A DNA stretch of 64,000 nucleotides from contig CAYGMG010000004.1 of the NCBI GenBank assembly GCA_964350895.1, positions 1 through 64,000 of the forward strand, written 5' to 3'. The notes under the pieces are model-generated. The model had not been told where the DNA came from. It ran no database searches and worked only from the letters and a program-made list of their open reading frames with translations. This document shows, in pieces, positions 26,938 through 35,682 of this stretch. The stretch's first letter is position 1, and every line of letters starts with the position of its first letter. Source of the stretch: Pseudomarimonas sp964350895 (GTDB taxonomy: Bacteria > Pseudomonadota > Gammaproteobacteria > Xanthomonadales > Xanthomonadaceae). A program made the translations under genes and the position numbers.

Positions 26938-29411
26938 TGGCGACCCCGCAGCAGTTCGGGCAAGGGCGAGCGTGCCAGCCGGCGCGCCGGCCACCAGGCG
27001 GCGAGCAGGGCGCAGGCCGCGGCCAGGGCCGCGGTGCCGAACAGCGGGCCGGGGCCGATCCGCAGTTGCATGCTCCAGCCAAACGCGCGCTGCTGGATCA
27101 CCTCGGTGAGCAGGGCGGCAAGCAAGGCGCCGAGCGGCAGGGCGAACAGCGCGGCGAGCAGGCCGAGCAGCAGCCCCTGGCCCAGCTGCAGACGGAACAG
27201 GGCGGGCGGTGGATAGCCCAGGCAGCGCAGCAGGGCCAGCTCACGCTGGCGTTCCAGCTGCAGCGCCGACAGCGCGCCGAGCACGGCGACCGCCGCGATC
27301 AGCCCGGCCAAGCCGCGCAGCACGTCGGTGATCGCGAAGGTGCGGGCGAACACGTCCAGACTGAGCGCGCGGATTTCTCTGGCGCGGCTGGCGCGTAGCG
27401 CCTCATCCTTGGCCAGCAGGGCCAGCAGGGCCGGCAGCGCGGCATCCACGCGGTCGAGCTGACCGTCGGCGGCGAACAGGGCGGCGCCGCTGACCGAGTC
27501 ATCTTCGAACAGACTGGCGTAGTGCGCGCGATGGATAGCCAGCGTGCCCTGCGGTGAGGCGTAGTCGCGGTAGACCGCGGCCACTCGAAAGTCGTGCGGC
27601 CCCTGCGCTGTCGGCAGGCGCAGCGTGCTGCCGGCGGACAGCGAGAGCCGGGTCGCCAGCGGCTCGCTGACCAGGACGGCGCCTTGCTGGAACGCAAGGT
27701 AAAGATTGTCATCGGCGGCGTCGATGAACTCGAAGCCAGCAAAGCCGCGCGGCGGCAGGTCGTAGGCCACCAGCCATAGCGGGCCAGAGTCCGAGCGGAT
27801 CTGCCGGCGCAGGGTGGTGGCGACGTAGTCGATGCCGTCCAGCTCGGCAAGCCGGGTCAGGCTGGCGGGCGACAGCCGATCACGGCCCTGCGCCGGGCTG
27901 ATATAGACATCGGCGGTGAGGCTGCGATCGATCCAGCGCAGCACGCTGCCGCGAAAGCTGTCGATCATCGCGCTCATGCCGACCACGGTGGCCATGGCCA
28001 GGGTCAGCGCGGCGAGCGCCGTGCCGGTGCGCGAGAGCCCTGACTGCAGACCGCCGAGCAGCAGTTCGGCGCGCACCGGAGTGCGCCCGGCGAGCAGCTG
28101 GCGCAGGCCACCGACAAGCCAGCCGGCAATCGGCGGCAGCAGGCTGAGCAGGGCGATCAGCAGGCCGAACAGGGCGGCGAAGGCGACCCACAGCTCGCTC
28201 GGTCCCAGCCACAGCAGTCCCAGCGAGGTCAGCGCGAGCAGGATCGATGGCAGCCGGCGCTGCTGCCGGGCCAGAGCCTCGGTCTGCGCCAGCGTGGTCT
28301 CACGCATCCCTTCCAGTGGTTCCACCGAAAGCGCCTCGCGCAGCGGCCGCCAGGCCGCCGCAAGTGCCCCGCCGATGCCTAGCAGCAGGGCCTTGAGTGC
28401 GGTGCCCGGATCGAGCCGCGTGACCACCGTGCCGACTTCGTAGAACAGCGCGTCATAGCTGCGCGCGATGCCCTGCTGCAGAGGCAGGGCGAGCAGCATG
28501 CCGAGCAGCAGGCCGACGGCCGCAGCGATCAGTCCAATAGTGGCCGCTTCCAGCAGCAGCCAGCGACCGAGTTGCGCGCGTGAGACGCCGAGCGCGCGCA
28601 GCCGGGCGACCAGGTCGCGACGGCGCAGGCCGAGGAAGCCGAGCGACTGGAACACCAGGAACACGCCGACCAGCAGGGCGAGCAGGCTGAGCGCCTGCAG
28701 GTTGATCTCGAAGGCGCGGCTCATCCCCAGCACCTGCTGGTCGGCCTCGGCGCTGGCCTCCAGCTGCAGGCCGAGCGGCAGCTTGTCGATCAGTGGAGCA
28801 ACCTGTTCAGGATCAAGGCGCAGATCGACGCGGCTGAGCTGGCCTTGGGCCCCAAGCAGCTGCTGGGCGAGGCCGATGTCGGCGAGCAGGCTTTCCGCGC
28901 CGCCGGCCTCGCCGAGCACGGCGACGACGCGCAGCGCGGGTCGATTCGCGTCCAGGGTCAGCGCGTCGCCGGCGGCAAGACCGAGCCGCTCAGCTAGGGC
29001 GCGGCTGAGCGCGACCGCGCGCGGTTCGAGCAGTCCGCCGCCCTCGCTTGCGCCGCCCTGGCGCAGCAGGGCTGGCCGCAGCTGCCACTCGGCCAGCGGG
29101 TCGATGCCGAGCACGGGCAGCTTTCCGCCTGCGCTATCGAGCCGGCCCTCGAGCACCGGCGCGGCGCGCAGGCCGTCCATGCGCAGTCGCGCGTAGAGCT
29201 GCTCATCAAGCCGTCCGGACACCGCCACAACGCGGTGGCTGCTGTCGCCGGAGAGGTTTCGGCGGGCATCGCCAAAGGCCTGCTGGGCGCTGCCGATGGC
29301 GATGTCGATGGCGACCACCACGGCAATCGACAAGGCCAGGCCGCCGAGCATCAGCAGGGCCTGCAGCGGCTGCTGCCGGTGGATTCCGGCGAGTGCGCGC
29401 AGCACCAGCAT
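26934..29411 (-). CDS. FtsX-family ABC transporter permease (AttFG-like, duplicated)
   Basis: This 825-residue membrane protein has an N-terminal helix, a large periplasmic MacB-like domain (about 40-240), helices near 250-430, a second periplasmic domain and three C-terminal helices. This is the duplicated FtsX/LolC-type layout, i.e. two permease halves in one chain. The segment GLRRRDLVARLRALGVSRAQ and its counterpart QLERQRELALLRCLGYPPPA are the paired coupling motifs after the membrane helices. It starts within the stop codon of the ATPase gene (one-base overlap) and ends in an ATGA overlap with the AttH lipoprotein gene. Such exporters act on lipids, lipoproteins or peptides by mechanotransmission rather than passage through the membrane. 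Substrate unknown. Confidence 0.88.
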   Translation of the reverse strand: MLVLRALAGIHRQQPLQALLMLGGLALSIAVVVAIDIAIGSAQQAFGDARRNLSGDSSHRVVAVSGRLDEQLYARLRMDGLRAAPVLEGRLDSAGGKLPVLGIDPLAEWQLRPALLRQGGASEGGGLLEPRAVALSRALAERLGLAAGDALTLDANRPALRVVAVLGEAGGAESLLADIGLAQQLLGAQGQLSRVDLRLDPEQVAPLIDKLPLGLQLEASAEADQQVLGMSRAFEINLQALSLLALLVGVFLVFQSLGFLGLRRRDLVARLRALGVSRAQLGRWLLLEAATIGLIAAAVGLLLGMLLALPLQQGIARSYDALFYEVGTVVTRLDPGTALKALLLGIGGALAAAWRPLREALSVEPLEGMRETTLAQTEALARQQRRLPSILLALTSLGLLWLGPSELWVAFAALFGLLIALLSLLPPIAGWLVGGLRQLLAGRTPVRAELLLGGLQSGLSRTGTALAALTLAMATVVGMSAMIDSFRGSVLRWIDRSLTADVYISPAQGRDRLSPASLTRLAELDGIDYVATTLRRQIRSDSGPLWLVAYDLPPRGFAGFEFIDAADDNLYLAFQQGAVLVSEPLATRLSLSAGSTLRLPTAQGPHDFRVAAVYRDYASPQGTLAIHRAHYASLFEDDSVSGAALFAADGQLDRVDAALPALLALLAKDEALRASRAREIRALSLDVFARTFAITDVLRGLAGLIAAVAVLGALSALQLERQRELALLRCLGYPPPALFRLQLGQGLLLGLLAALFALPLGALLAALLTEVIQQRAFGWSMQLRIGPGPLFGTAALAAACALLAAWWPARRLARSPLPELLRGRQ

Positions 29412-30070
29412 CAGGCGGCGACCAGGTGTCCGCGTTCCAGCCGCAGCAGGCGGTCGGCGCGACCCATCACCTCCTGGGCGTGGGTGGCCATGACCAGCAT
29501 GGCGCCCTGCTCGCGGCAGGCGCGCTGCAAGAGGTCGAGCACCCCCTGGGCGTTGTCCGAATCGAGCGCGGCGGTGGGCTCGTCGGCCAGCACCAGTGCG
29601 GGCTGATGGACCAGGGCGCGGCCGACGGCCACGCGCTGCTGCTCGCCGCCGGACAGCGCCGAGACATCGCGTCCGGCGAGCGCCTCAAGACCCAGCGCTG
29701 CAAGCATATCCATCGCGCGCTGGCGCGACTCGGCTGCGCTCACGCCCAGCAGTTCCAGCGGCAGGCGCAGGTTGTCGAGCACGCCCAGGGTAGGGATCAG
29801 GTTGCCGGACTGGAACACGAGGCCAATGCGCTGACGGCGCAGCGCGCAGCGCGCCGGCTCGTCGAGCGCGGCGACGTCGACGCCCTCGAACAACACCCGG
29901 CCGCTGTCCGGCCGGTCGATCCCGGCCAGCAGGTGGAGCAGGGTCGACTTGCCGCTTCCCGAGCGCCCGACCACGGCCAGGAACTCAGCGCCCGCGACGG
30001 CAAATGACAGCTCGGCCAGCACCGGTTGGCCGGCCCAGGACTTGCTCAAGCGTTCGATATTCAGACTCAT
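29411..30070 (-). CDS. ABC transporter ATP-binding protein (AttE/LolD/MacB type)
   Basis: This 219-residue ATPase of the LolD/MacB subfamily has Walker A GRSGSGKST (35-43), a Q-loop in VFQSGNLIPTL, signature LSGGEQQRVAVGRAL, Walker B LVLADEPTAALD and the H-loop MATHAQEV. It powers the FtsX-type permease encoded directly downstream with one base of overlap. It is first in a three-gene operon; its promoter must lie in the 102-bp spacer shared with the divergent glycosyltransferase gene. Confidence 0.93.
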   Translation of the reverse strand: MSLNIERLSKSWAGQPVLAELSFAVAGAEFLAVVGRSGSGKSTLLHLLAGIDRPDSGRVLFEGVDVAALDEPARCALRRQRIGLVFQSGNLIPTLGVLDNLRLPLELLGVSAAESRQRAMDMLAALGLEALAGRDVSALSGGEQQRVAVGRALVHQPALVLADEPTAALDSDNAQGVLDLLQRACREQGAMLVMATHAQEVMGRADRLLRLERGHLVAA

Positions 30071-30172
30071 GATCAGAGCTTGCGGTCCGTTTGCGCAGGG
30101 AAGGGGATAACACGGGCAGCGTGAAGCGCGGCTGCCATCGCGCTGTCATGGGATGGCCACAGACTGCGCGGC

Positions 30173-31387
30173 ATGCGCTTGCTCATGGTGTCCGACGTCT
30201 ACTTCCCGCGGGTCAACGGGGTATCGACCTCGATCCGCACCTTCGCCCGCTGGCTGGTGCGGCGCGGCCATGAGCTGGTCCTGGTGGCGCCCGATTATGG
30301 CCCCGGCAGCGGCCAGGCCGCGGTCGATGCCGAGGCCGGGTTCCGGATCATCCGGGTGCCGGCGCGGGTCATCCCGTTCGATCCCGAGGACCGCTTCATG
30401 CGCCGCGGCGCGCTCGACCGGCTGGCCGAGCAGCTCGCCAGCGAGCGCTGGGACCTGGTCCACTGCCACACGCCGTTCCGCGCGCACCGTCTGGCCGTGC
30501 GTTTGCGCCGCCAGCTGCGTGTGCCGGTGGTGGAGAGCTATCACACCTACTTCGAGGAGTACGTCGCCCACTATCTGCCCTTTGCCCCGGCGCGACTTAG
30601 CCGATGGTTCGCGCGCTGGGCTTCGCGGCGGCTGTGCAACGAGGTCGATCACCTGATCGTGCCGAGCGCGCAGATGGTCAGCGTGCTGCGCCGCTACGGC
30701 ATCGACATGCCGCATACGGTGTTGCCGACCGGGATCGATCCGCAGGAGTTCACCGGCGGCGATGGCGGGGCGTTTCGCCAGCGTCATGAGATACCGCTGC
30801 AGGCGCCGGTGCTGGTGACGGTCAGCCGGCTGGCGGTGGAAAAGAACATCGCCTTCCTGCTGCAGGTGGCCCGGAAACTGCGCGGGCGTTTTCCCGAGCT
30901 GCGTTTCCTGATCGCTGGCGAAGGCCCGGACGGGACGCGCCTGCGCCGCCTCGCTACCGAGCAGGAGCTGGACGGCTGCGTGCGCTTCTTTGGCAATCTC
31001 GACCGCCGGAGCAGCTTGCTCGATGCCTATCGCGCCGGCGACGTGTTCGTCTTCGCCTCGCCCACCGAGACCCAGGGACTGGTCCTGATCGAGGCGATGG
31101 CGCTGGGCGTGCCGATCGTCTCCACAGCGGTGATGGGCACCGCGACCGTACTCGAAGGCACGCGCAGTGCATTGGTTGTCGATGAGGATGTCGACGCCTT
31201 CAGCGCCGCCGCCGCGCGCCTGCTGGAGCAGCCGGCCCTGCGCGCCGAGCTGGCTGCGGCCGGGGCGGAGGACGCCAGGCGCTGGCACAGCGATACCCTG
31301 ATGGCGCGAGCCGAGACTCTGTACGTAGCGCTTGCCCGCAGCGCGTCTTATCCGGCCCCGGCGGCGCCCGCTTCAGAGCAGGGCTGA
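30173..31387 (+). CDS. Group 1 (GT4-like) glycosyltransferase
   Basis: The 404-residue protein is a GT-B fold glycosyltransferase. The N-terminal acceptor domain begins RLLMVSDVYFPRVNGVSTSI, typical of GT4 enzymes acting on lipids or polysaccharides. The C-terminal nucleotide-sugar domain has VSRLAVEKNIAFLL and the ESPTETQGLVLIEAMALG-like EX7E region (FASPTETQGLVLIEAM). It is cytoplasmic or membrane-peripheral. The gene stands alone and its last 15 bases overlap the convergent yedK-like gene. Closest functional analogues are mannosyl- or glucosyltransferases making glycolipids, but donor and acceptor cannot be read from the sequence. Confidence 0.88.
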   Translation: MRLLMVSDVYFPRVNGVSTSIRTFARWLVRRGHELVLVAPDYGPGSGQAAVDAEAGFRIIRVPARVIPFDPEDRFMRRGALDRLAEQLASERWDLVHCHTPFRAHRLAVRLRRQLRVPVVESYHTYFEEYVAHYLPFAPARLSRWFARWASRRLCNEVDHLIVPSAQMVSVLRRYGIDMPHTVLPTGIDPQEFTGGDGGAFRQRHEIPLQAPVLVTVSRLAVEKNIAFLLQVARKLRGRFPELRFLIAGEGPDGTRLRRLATEQELDGCVRFFGNLDRRSSLLDAYRAGDVFVFASPTETQGLVLIEAMALGVPIVSTAVMGTATVLEGTRSALVVDEDVDAFSAAAARLLEQPALRAELAAAGAEDARRWHSDTLMARAETLYVALARSASYPAPAAPASEQG

Positions 31388-32047
31388 GAGCGGCCGGATC
31401 AATTCCGCGCCCTGGTTGCGCACATTGCCGACCCGGCGATCCACCGCATGCCAGGCCAGGATCGGCGTGGCGGCGGTCTGGGCGATGGCGGCGGCGGCGT
31501 CCGGCTCTGCATTGCACCAGTCCCATCCCGTCGCCGGGTCGAGCATCAGCGGCGTGCGGTGATGCAGTTCGGCGATGTCGCCTGTGGCCTGGCGGGTGAC
31601 GATGCTGACGCTGGGCAGTGCGGGTTCAGCCGGGTGGGGCGGCTCCCACAGCGCGGCAAAGCAGATGAGCGGAGCCTTCCCGGCGTGGATGTACCAGGGC
31701 TGCTTGGATTTCCCCTCGCCGGTCCACTCGTAGTAGCCAGAGGCGAACACCAGGCCGCGGCGGCGGCGGAAAGCGGCGCGGAAGGCTGGCTTGTCGGCCA
31801 TGCTTTCGGCGCGCGCATTGAAGGTGCTGTAGCCGCCTCGTGCGTCCTTGGCCCAGCTCGGCAGCAGGCCCCAGCGCATCCGCTCGGGCTGCAGCTGGTC
31901 GCCCTCGATGCGCAGCGCCCAGCAAGGCTGCGACGGGGCGATGTTGAAGGCCGCCTCGATCGGGGTGTCGACCGCCCTCAGCCCGATCGGCTGCATGAAG
32001 GCGTGCACCTCGGCCCAGCTGGTGTCCTGCGTGAAGCGTCCGCACAT
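31373..32047 (-). CDS. yedK: SOS response-associated peptidase (HMCES/YedK family)
   Basis: The 224-residue protein begins MCGRFTQ. After removal of Met1, Cys2 is the residue that forms a thiazolidine link with abasic sites in single-stranded DNA, the family's known role in shielding AP sites. Other family elements present are FNARAESMADKPAFRAAFRR, a GYYEW block and the histidine in ELHHRTPLML. The gene is convergent with the glycosyltransferase (15-bp tail overlap) and divergent from the B12-associated membrane protein. No LexA box was recognised in the 82-bp upstream spacer. Confidence 0.93.
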   Translation of the reverse strand: MCGRFTQDTSWAEVHAFMQPIGLRAVDTPIEAAFNIAPSQPCWALRIEGDQLQPERMRWGLLPSWAKDARGGYSTFNARAESMADKPAFRAAFRRRRGLVFASGYYEWTGEGKSKQPWYIHAGKAPLICFAALWEPPHPAEPALPSVSIVTRQATGDIAELHHRTPLMLDPATGWDWCNAEPDAAAAIAQTAATPILAWHAVDRRVGNVRNQGAELIRPLSALL

Positions 32048-32129
32048 GTGCCCTCCGTCCTGCTCGGCTCACCGGTGAGGCTGCCGAATCGGCTAAAATC
32101 CCGGGTCTGATTCTGAACGGAAGTTGCCC

Positions 32130-32708
32130 ATGCCGTCCCGCCGATTGACCCTCGCCACCTCGTTCATCCTGCTGGCCGGTGCCATGGCCCTGACCCGGGT
32201 CAACCATTTTGCGGCGATGCCGGATGCTTCCTGGGCGGTGTTCTTCGTCGCTGGTTACCTGCTGCGTGGCCAGGCGCGCTGGGCGTTTCCGCTGCTGATG
32301 GCGGTCGCGGTGGTCGTCGACTACCTGGTGATCAGCCGCGCCGGCCTCGACTTCTGGTCGCACTACTGCGTGTCGCCCGGTTACTGGTTCCTGTTGCCGG
32401 CGCACTTCAGCCTGTGGTTGGCTGGCAGCTGGCTGGCGGCGCGCAAGTCGCCGCTGGGCGTCCGCGCCATGCAGTTCGCCGTGGCCCTGGGCGTTGGCGT
32501 GGTGCTCTGCCACCTGTTCGCCCAGGGCGGCTTCTACTGGCTAAGCAGCAGCGTGGCCGAGCCGACGCTGGCCGGCTGGTGGAAGAACTTCAGCGACTGG
32601 CTGTGGCCGTACGCGCGCACCGCGGGCATGTACGTTCTGCCGCTGGCGATGATCGAAGCCCTGCGTCTGGGGCTCGGCGAGCGCCGCGACGCCGGGTCGG
32701 TGGCCTGA
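32130..32708 (+). CDS. Small integral membrane protein, B12-associated (possible BtuN-like)
   Basis: The start at 32130, after GGAAG, gives 192 residues with five or six predicted membrane helices (such as ILLAGAMAL, DASWAVFFVAGYLL, LLMAVAVVVDYLVI). The motif RVNHFAAMPDASWAVFFVAG is distinctive. It is four bases upstream of the cobalamin adenosyltransferase gene, and the B12 genes cobC, cobS and cobT follow on the other strand. Position suggests a part in corrinoid uptake; a hypothetical B12-transport component called BtuN occurs in similar contexts, but I cannot confirm the family. No cobalamin riboswitch is seen upstream. Confidence 0.6.
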   Translation: MPSRRLTLATSFILLAGAMALTRVNHFAAMPDASWAVFFVAGYLLRGQARWAFPLLMAVAVVVDYLVISRAGLDFWSHYCVSPGYWFLLPAHFSLWLAGSWLAARKSPLGVRAMQFAVALGVGVVLCHLFAQGGFYWLSSSVAEPTLAGWWKNFSDWLWPYARTAGMYVLPLAMIEALRLGLGERRDAGSVA

Positions 32709-32711
32709 TCG

Positions 32712-33266
32712 ATGGGCAACCGGCTATCCAAGATCTACACCCGCACCGGCGATGACGGCACCACCGGGCTTGGCGATGGTTCACGGGTTGCCAAGGACTC
32801 GGCGCGGGTCACTGCCTACGGCACCGTCGACGAACTGAACAGCCAGATTGGCGTGGTGATCGCCTGCGAGGTGGATGAGGAGATCCGCAGCCTGCTGCTC
32901 GGCGTCCAGCACCAGCTGTTCGACCTCGGCGGCGAGCTGTGCATCCCCGGCCACTCGGCGATCTTCGAGGCCGACATCGACGGCCTAGAGAAGACCCTCG
33001 ACCGGCATAACGCCGACCTGCCGCCACTCAAGGACTTCATCCTGCCCGGTGGCGGCATGCCGGCGGCCCAGTGCCACGTCGCGCGGACCGTCTGCCGGCG
33101 CGCCGAGCGCGAGCTGGTGACCCTGTCCCACCATGACGCGGTGCGCCCGGAAGCGATCCGCTACCTCAACCGGCTGTCTGATCTGCTGTTCGTGCTGTGC
33201 CGCGTGCTGGCCCGCGCCAGCGGCCACGGCGAGGTGCTCTGGAATCACGCCAAGCGGGCGTCCTGA
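32712..33266 (+). CDS. pduO: Cob(I)alamin adenosyltransferase, PduO type
   Basis: The protein has 184 residues. The N-terminal ATP-binding signature YTRTGDDGTTGLGDGSRV is diagnostic. The helical body includes YGTVDELNSQIGVV, the FILPGGGMPAAQCHVARTVC segment with RRAER, and NRLSDLLFVLCR near the end. It transfers the adenosyl group of ATP to cob(I)alamin, giving coenzyme B12. It is coupled to the upstream membrane protein gene, and its last 22 bp overlap the convergent cobC gene. Confidence 0.95.
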   Translation: MGNRLSKIYTRTGDDGTTGLGDGSRVAKDSARVTAYGTVDELNSQIGVVIACEVDEEIRSLLLGVQHQLFDLGGELCIPGHSAIFEADIDGLEKTLDRHNADLPPLKDFILPGGGMPAAQCHVARTVCRRAERELVTLSHHDAVRPEAIRYLNRLSDLLFVLCRVLARASGHGEVLWNHAKRAS

Positions 33267-33790
33267 CGCTTCCAGTAGATGCGGATCGCGCGGCCGTAAG
33301 GCACCGGTTCCACGGCGGCCTTCTCGGCCGGCCATCCGGCCACCACATGCCATAGCGCGCGGATCACCCCGGCGTGGGTGATCAGGATGGTCGGGCCGGT
33401 CAGGCCGTCGACCAGATGGGTGACCCGCTCGATCAGGTCGGCGAAGCTCTCCCCGCCCGGCGGGCGGAAGCCGACCACGTCGCGCGACCACTCATTCAGC
33501 AGTTCGCGGTCGAGGTCGGTCCAGCGGCGGGTTTCCCAGTCACCGAAGTCGAGTTCCATCAGCCGGTCGTCGATCGCCAGCCCGCCATGTCGCGGGCTGA
33601 GCACGCGGGTGGCAAGGCGCAGGCAGCGCTGCAGCGGGCTGGACAGGATCGGCCAGTCGGGCAGCTGGGCACGCAGCTGGGGCAGGGCGGCCTCGATGTC
33701 GGCGATATCCGCCGGCCAGTCGTGTTGCCCATAACACAGGCCTTGCGCGCCCTGTACCGGCAGGTGGCGCAGGGCGACTACCGGATTCAC
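33245..33790 (-). CDS. cobC: Histidine phosphatase family protein, probable alpha-ribazole phosphatase
   Basis: This 181-residue phosphoglycerate-mutase-fold protein has the phosphohistidine motif LRHLP (RH at the N-terminus, without the usual glycine), SSPLQRCLRLA, ELDFGDWETRRW and the second histidine in ITHAGVIRAL. Its gene starts within the stop of cobS (ATGA, four-base overlap), so it is the third gene of a cobT-cobS-cobC operon. The expected reaction is removal of the 5'-phosphate from alpha-ribazole phosphate or adenosylcobalamin phosphate, the last step of lower-ligand assembly. The specific substrate is inferred from context. Confidence 0.88.
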   Translation of the reverse strand: MNPVVALRHLPVQGAQGLCYGQHDWPADIADIEAALPQLRAQLPDWPILSSPLQRCLRLATRVLSPRHGGLAIDDRLMELDFGDWETRRWTDLDRELLNEWSRDVVGFRPPGGESFADLIERVTHLVDGLTGPTILITHAGVIRALWHVVAGWPAEKAAVEPVPYGRAIRIYWKRQDARLA

Positions 33791-34554
33791 GCGACCACCG
33801 CGACGAAGGCGAGCAGGAAGGCTGTCTCGCCGAGCTGTTCAGCGGCGCCCAGCGCATCGCCGGTGTAGCCGCCAAGACGCTCCCGGTACCAGCGCGCGCA
33901 GAGCGCATGCACAAGCGCGATCGCGGCGAGGCCGGCCAGGGCCGCCAGCGGCTGGATGAGACCCAGCAGAACGCTCGGCAAGAGCGCCCAGAGCAGCATC
34001 CAGCGCAGCGCCGGGCCTGCCTGCCTGCCGGCCACCGGCTTGGCCTTGCTGTCATCGTCGCGGACATAGTCGAGGCGCGTCATCAGGGTCGCCGCGCCGC
34101 CGCGTGCGGCCGGGTGCAGCAGGAGCAGGGCCAGCGCGCCGCTTGCGGCAGCCAGGCTGGCAAGCGCCGCCCAACGCAGTCCGGTGTTCAGCAGCAGGGC
34201 AAGGCTGCCATAGCTGCCGATCCGCGAGTCGCGCATGATTTCCAGCGCGCGCTCGCGACTGACGCTGCCGCCGAGGGCGTCGAAGGTGTCGGCAAGGCCG
34301 TCCTCGTGAAAGGCACCGGTCAGCACGGCCGAGCAGGCAAGAGCCAGCCCGGCGGCCACCGCGCCGTTCCAGTATTGCGCTGCCAGCCAGAAGACCAGGG
34401 CGCTGGCGATGCCGACCAGCCAGCCAACCAGCGGAAAATAGCGTGCGCTGTGGCTCAGCCAGGCCGGGTCGAAGTCGCGGATCGCCGGTACCGGCAGTCG
34501 GGTGAAGTACTGCACCGCGACCTGGAACAGGCGCAGTTCGTGGGCCAGGTTCAT
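33787..34554 (-). CDS. cobS: Adenosylcobinamide-GDP ribazoletransferase (cobalamin synthase)
   Basis: The start at 34554 gives a 255-residue membrane protein. It shows FTRLPVP near the N-terminus, the acidic motif HEDGLADTFDALGGS (metal binding), RIGSYG and a C-terminal GGYTGDALGAAEQLGE. Several hydrophobic helices fit the known inner-membrane location. It joins activated cobinamide to alpha-ribazole phosphate. It overlaps cobT upstream (ATGA) and cobC downstream (ATGA). Confidence 0.94.
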   Translation of the reverse strand: MNLAHELRLFQVAVQYFTRLPVPAIRDFDPAWLSHSARYFPLVGWLVGIASALVFWLAAQYWNGAVAAGLALACSAVLTGAFHEDGLADTFDALGGSVSRERALEIMRDSRIGSYGSLALLLNTGLRWAALASLAAASGALALLLLHPAARGGAATLMTRLDYVRDDDSKAKPVAGRQAGPALRWMLLWALLPSVLLGLIQPLAALAGLAAIALVHALCARWYRERLGGYTGDALGAAEQLGETAFLLAFVAVVA

Positions 34555-35582
34555 GCGCGGCCGTCGACCGCGGCGCCAGCGAAGGTCGCCATGCTGTCGA
34601 GGATGGCGCAGGCGGCGCGCAGCAGGGGCAGCCCGAGCACGGCGCCGCTGCCCTCGCCCAGGCGTAGGCCCAGATCGAGCAGGGGCACAACATCCAGTTC
34701 CGCCAGCCATGCGGCGTGCGGCTGTTCGGCCGAGCAGTGGGCAAAGACCAGATAGTCGCGGACCGCGGGTTCAAGGCGCATGGCCATCGCTGCAGCGGCC
34801 GTGGCGATGAACCCATCGACCAGGACCACACGGCGTCGGGCTGCGGCACCGAGCATGGCGCCGCACAGGGTGGCGATCTCGAATCCGCCGAAACGCGACA
34901 GCAGAACCCGCGGGTCATCGCTGCGCCCTTGTTGCATCACTGCCGCGGCGATCACCGCGGTCTTGTGCGCAAGGCCCTGGTCATCCAGCCCTGTACCGCG
35001 TCCGGTGCAGTGCTCGGCGGCAAGACCGGTGCTGGCATGCATCAGCGCCGCCGCGCTGCTGCTGTTGGCGATGCCCATCTCGCCGAGGACATAGCAGTCG
35101 GCAGGCAGCTCATCGACCACGGCACTGCCGTTGTCCAGCGCGGCATCGACCTGCTGTGGCTGCAGCGCCGGCTCGCGCAGCAGGTTGCCGCTGCCGAGGC
35201 CCAAGCGACGCTGCAGCAGCGCCGGATGCGCAGCGAGCGGCTCGCGCAGGCCGCAGTCAACCACGCTCAGGGCGCAGCCGAACTCGCGCGAGAGCACCGA
35301 GATCGCCGCGCCGCCGGCGAGAAAATTGGCGACCATCTGCGCAGTGACCGACTGCGGATAGGGCGACACGCCCTCGGCGGCGACACCGTGGTCGGCAGCG
35401 AACACGATGCTGCGACAGTCGGCAAGCCGCGGGCGCGGGCGGTCCTGGATCAGGGCCAGCTGCAGGGCCAGCGCTTCGAGCCGGCCCAGCGAGCCGGGCG
35501 GCTTGGTCTTGGCGTCCAGCTCGGCGCGCACCGCCTCGGCCAGCGGGCCGCGCCAGTCGAGGGCGGTGATCGAAGCAAGCAT
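34551..35582 (-). CDS. cobT: Nicotinate-nucleotide:dimethylbenzimidazole phosphoribosyltransferase
   Basis: This 343-residue protein is of family length. Typical blocks are AKTKPPGSLGRLEALALQLA, VFAADHGVAAEGVSPYPQ, the GEMGIANSSSAAAL loop, GRGTGLDD and, near the C-terminus, the catalytic-glutamate region LRLGEGSGAVLGLP. It activates the lower ligand dimethylbenzimidazole as alpha-ribazole phosphate for CobS. It is first in a coupled cobT-cobS-cobC operon, divergent from trhO with a 100-bp spacer. No cobU/cobP or cbiB is present in the window. Confidence 0.95.
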   Translation of the reverse strand: MLASITALDWRGPLAEAVRAELDAKTKPPGSLGRLEALALQLALIQDRPRPRLADCRSIVFAADHGVAAEGVSPYPQSVTAQMVANFLAGGAAISVLSREFGCALSVVDCGLREPLAAHPALLQRRLGLGSGNLLREPALQPQQVDAALDNGSAVVDELPADCYVLGEMGIANSSSAAALMHASTGLAAEHCTGRGTGLDDQGLAHKTAVIAAAVMQQGRSDDPRVLLSRFGGFEIATLCGAMLGAAARRRVVLVDGFIATAAAAMAMRLEPAVRDYLVFAHCSAEQPHAAWLAELDVVPLLDLGLRLGEGSGAVLGLPLLRAACAILDSMATFAGAAVDGRA

Positions 35583-35682
35583 GTGGGTGGCGCAGGATGA
35601 CGGCCGCGGATTATCGCCGATCCGTCAGCAGTGCACAGCCTTGCCGGCTTTGCCGCGCCGTATCCGGGATAAAATCGCCAGC

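Noticed and set aside
32048..32129. Possible cobalamin riboswitch upstream of the B12 genes
   Set aside because: The spacer is only 82 bp and lacks a recognisable B12-box; the element is normally about 200 nt.
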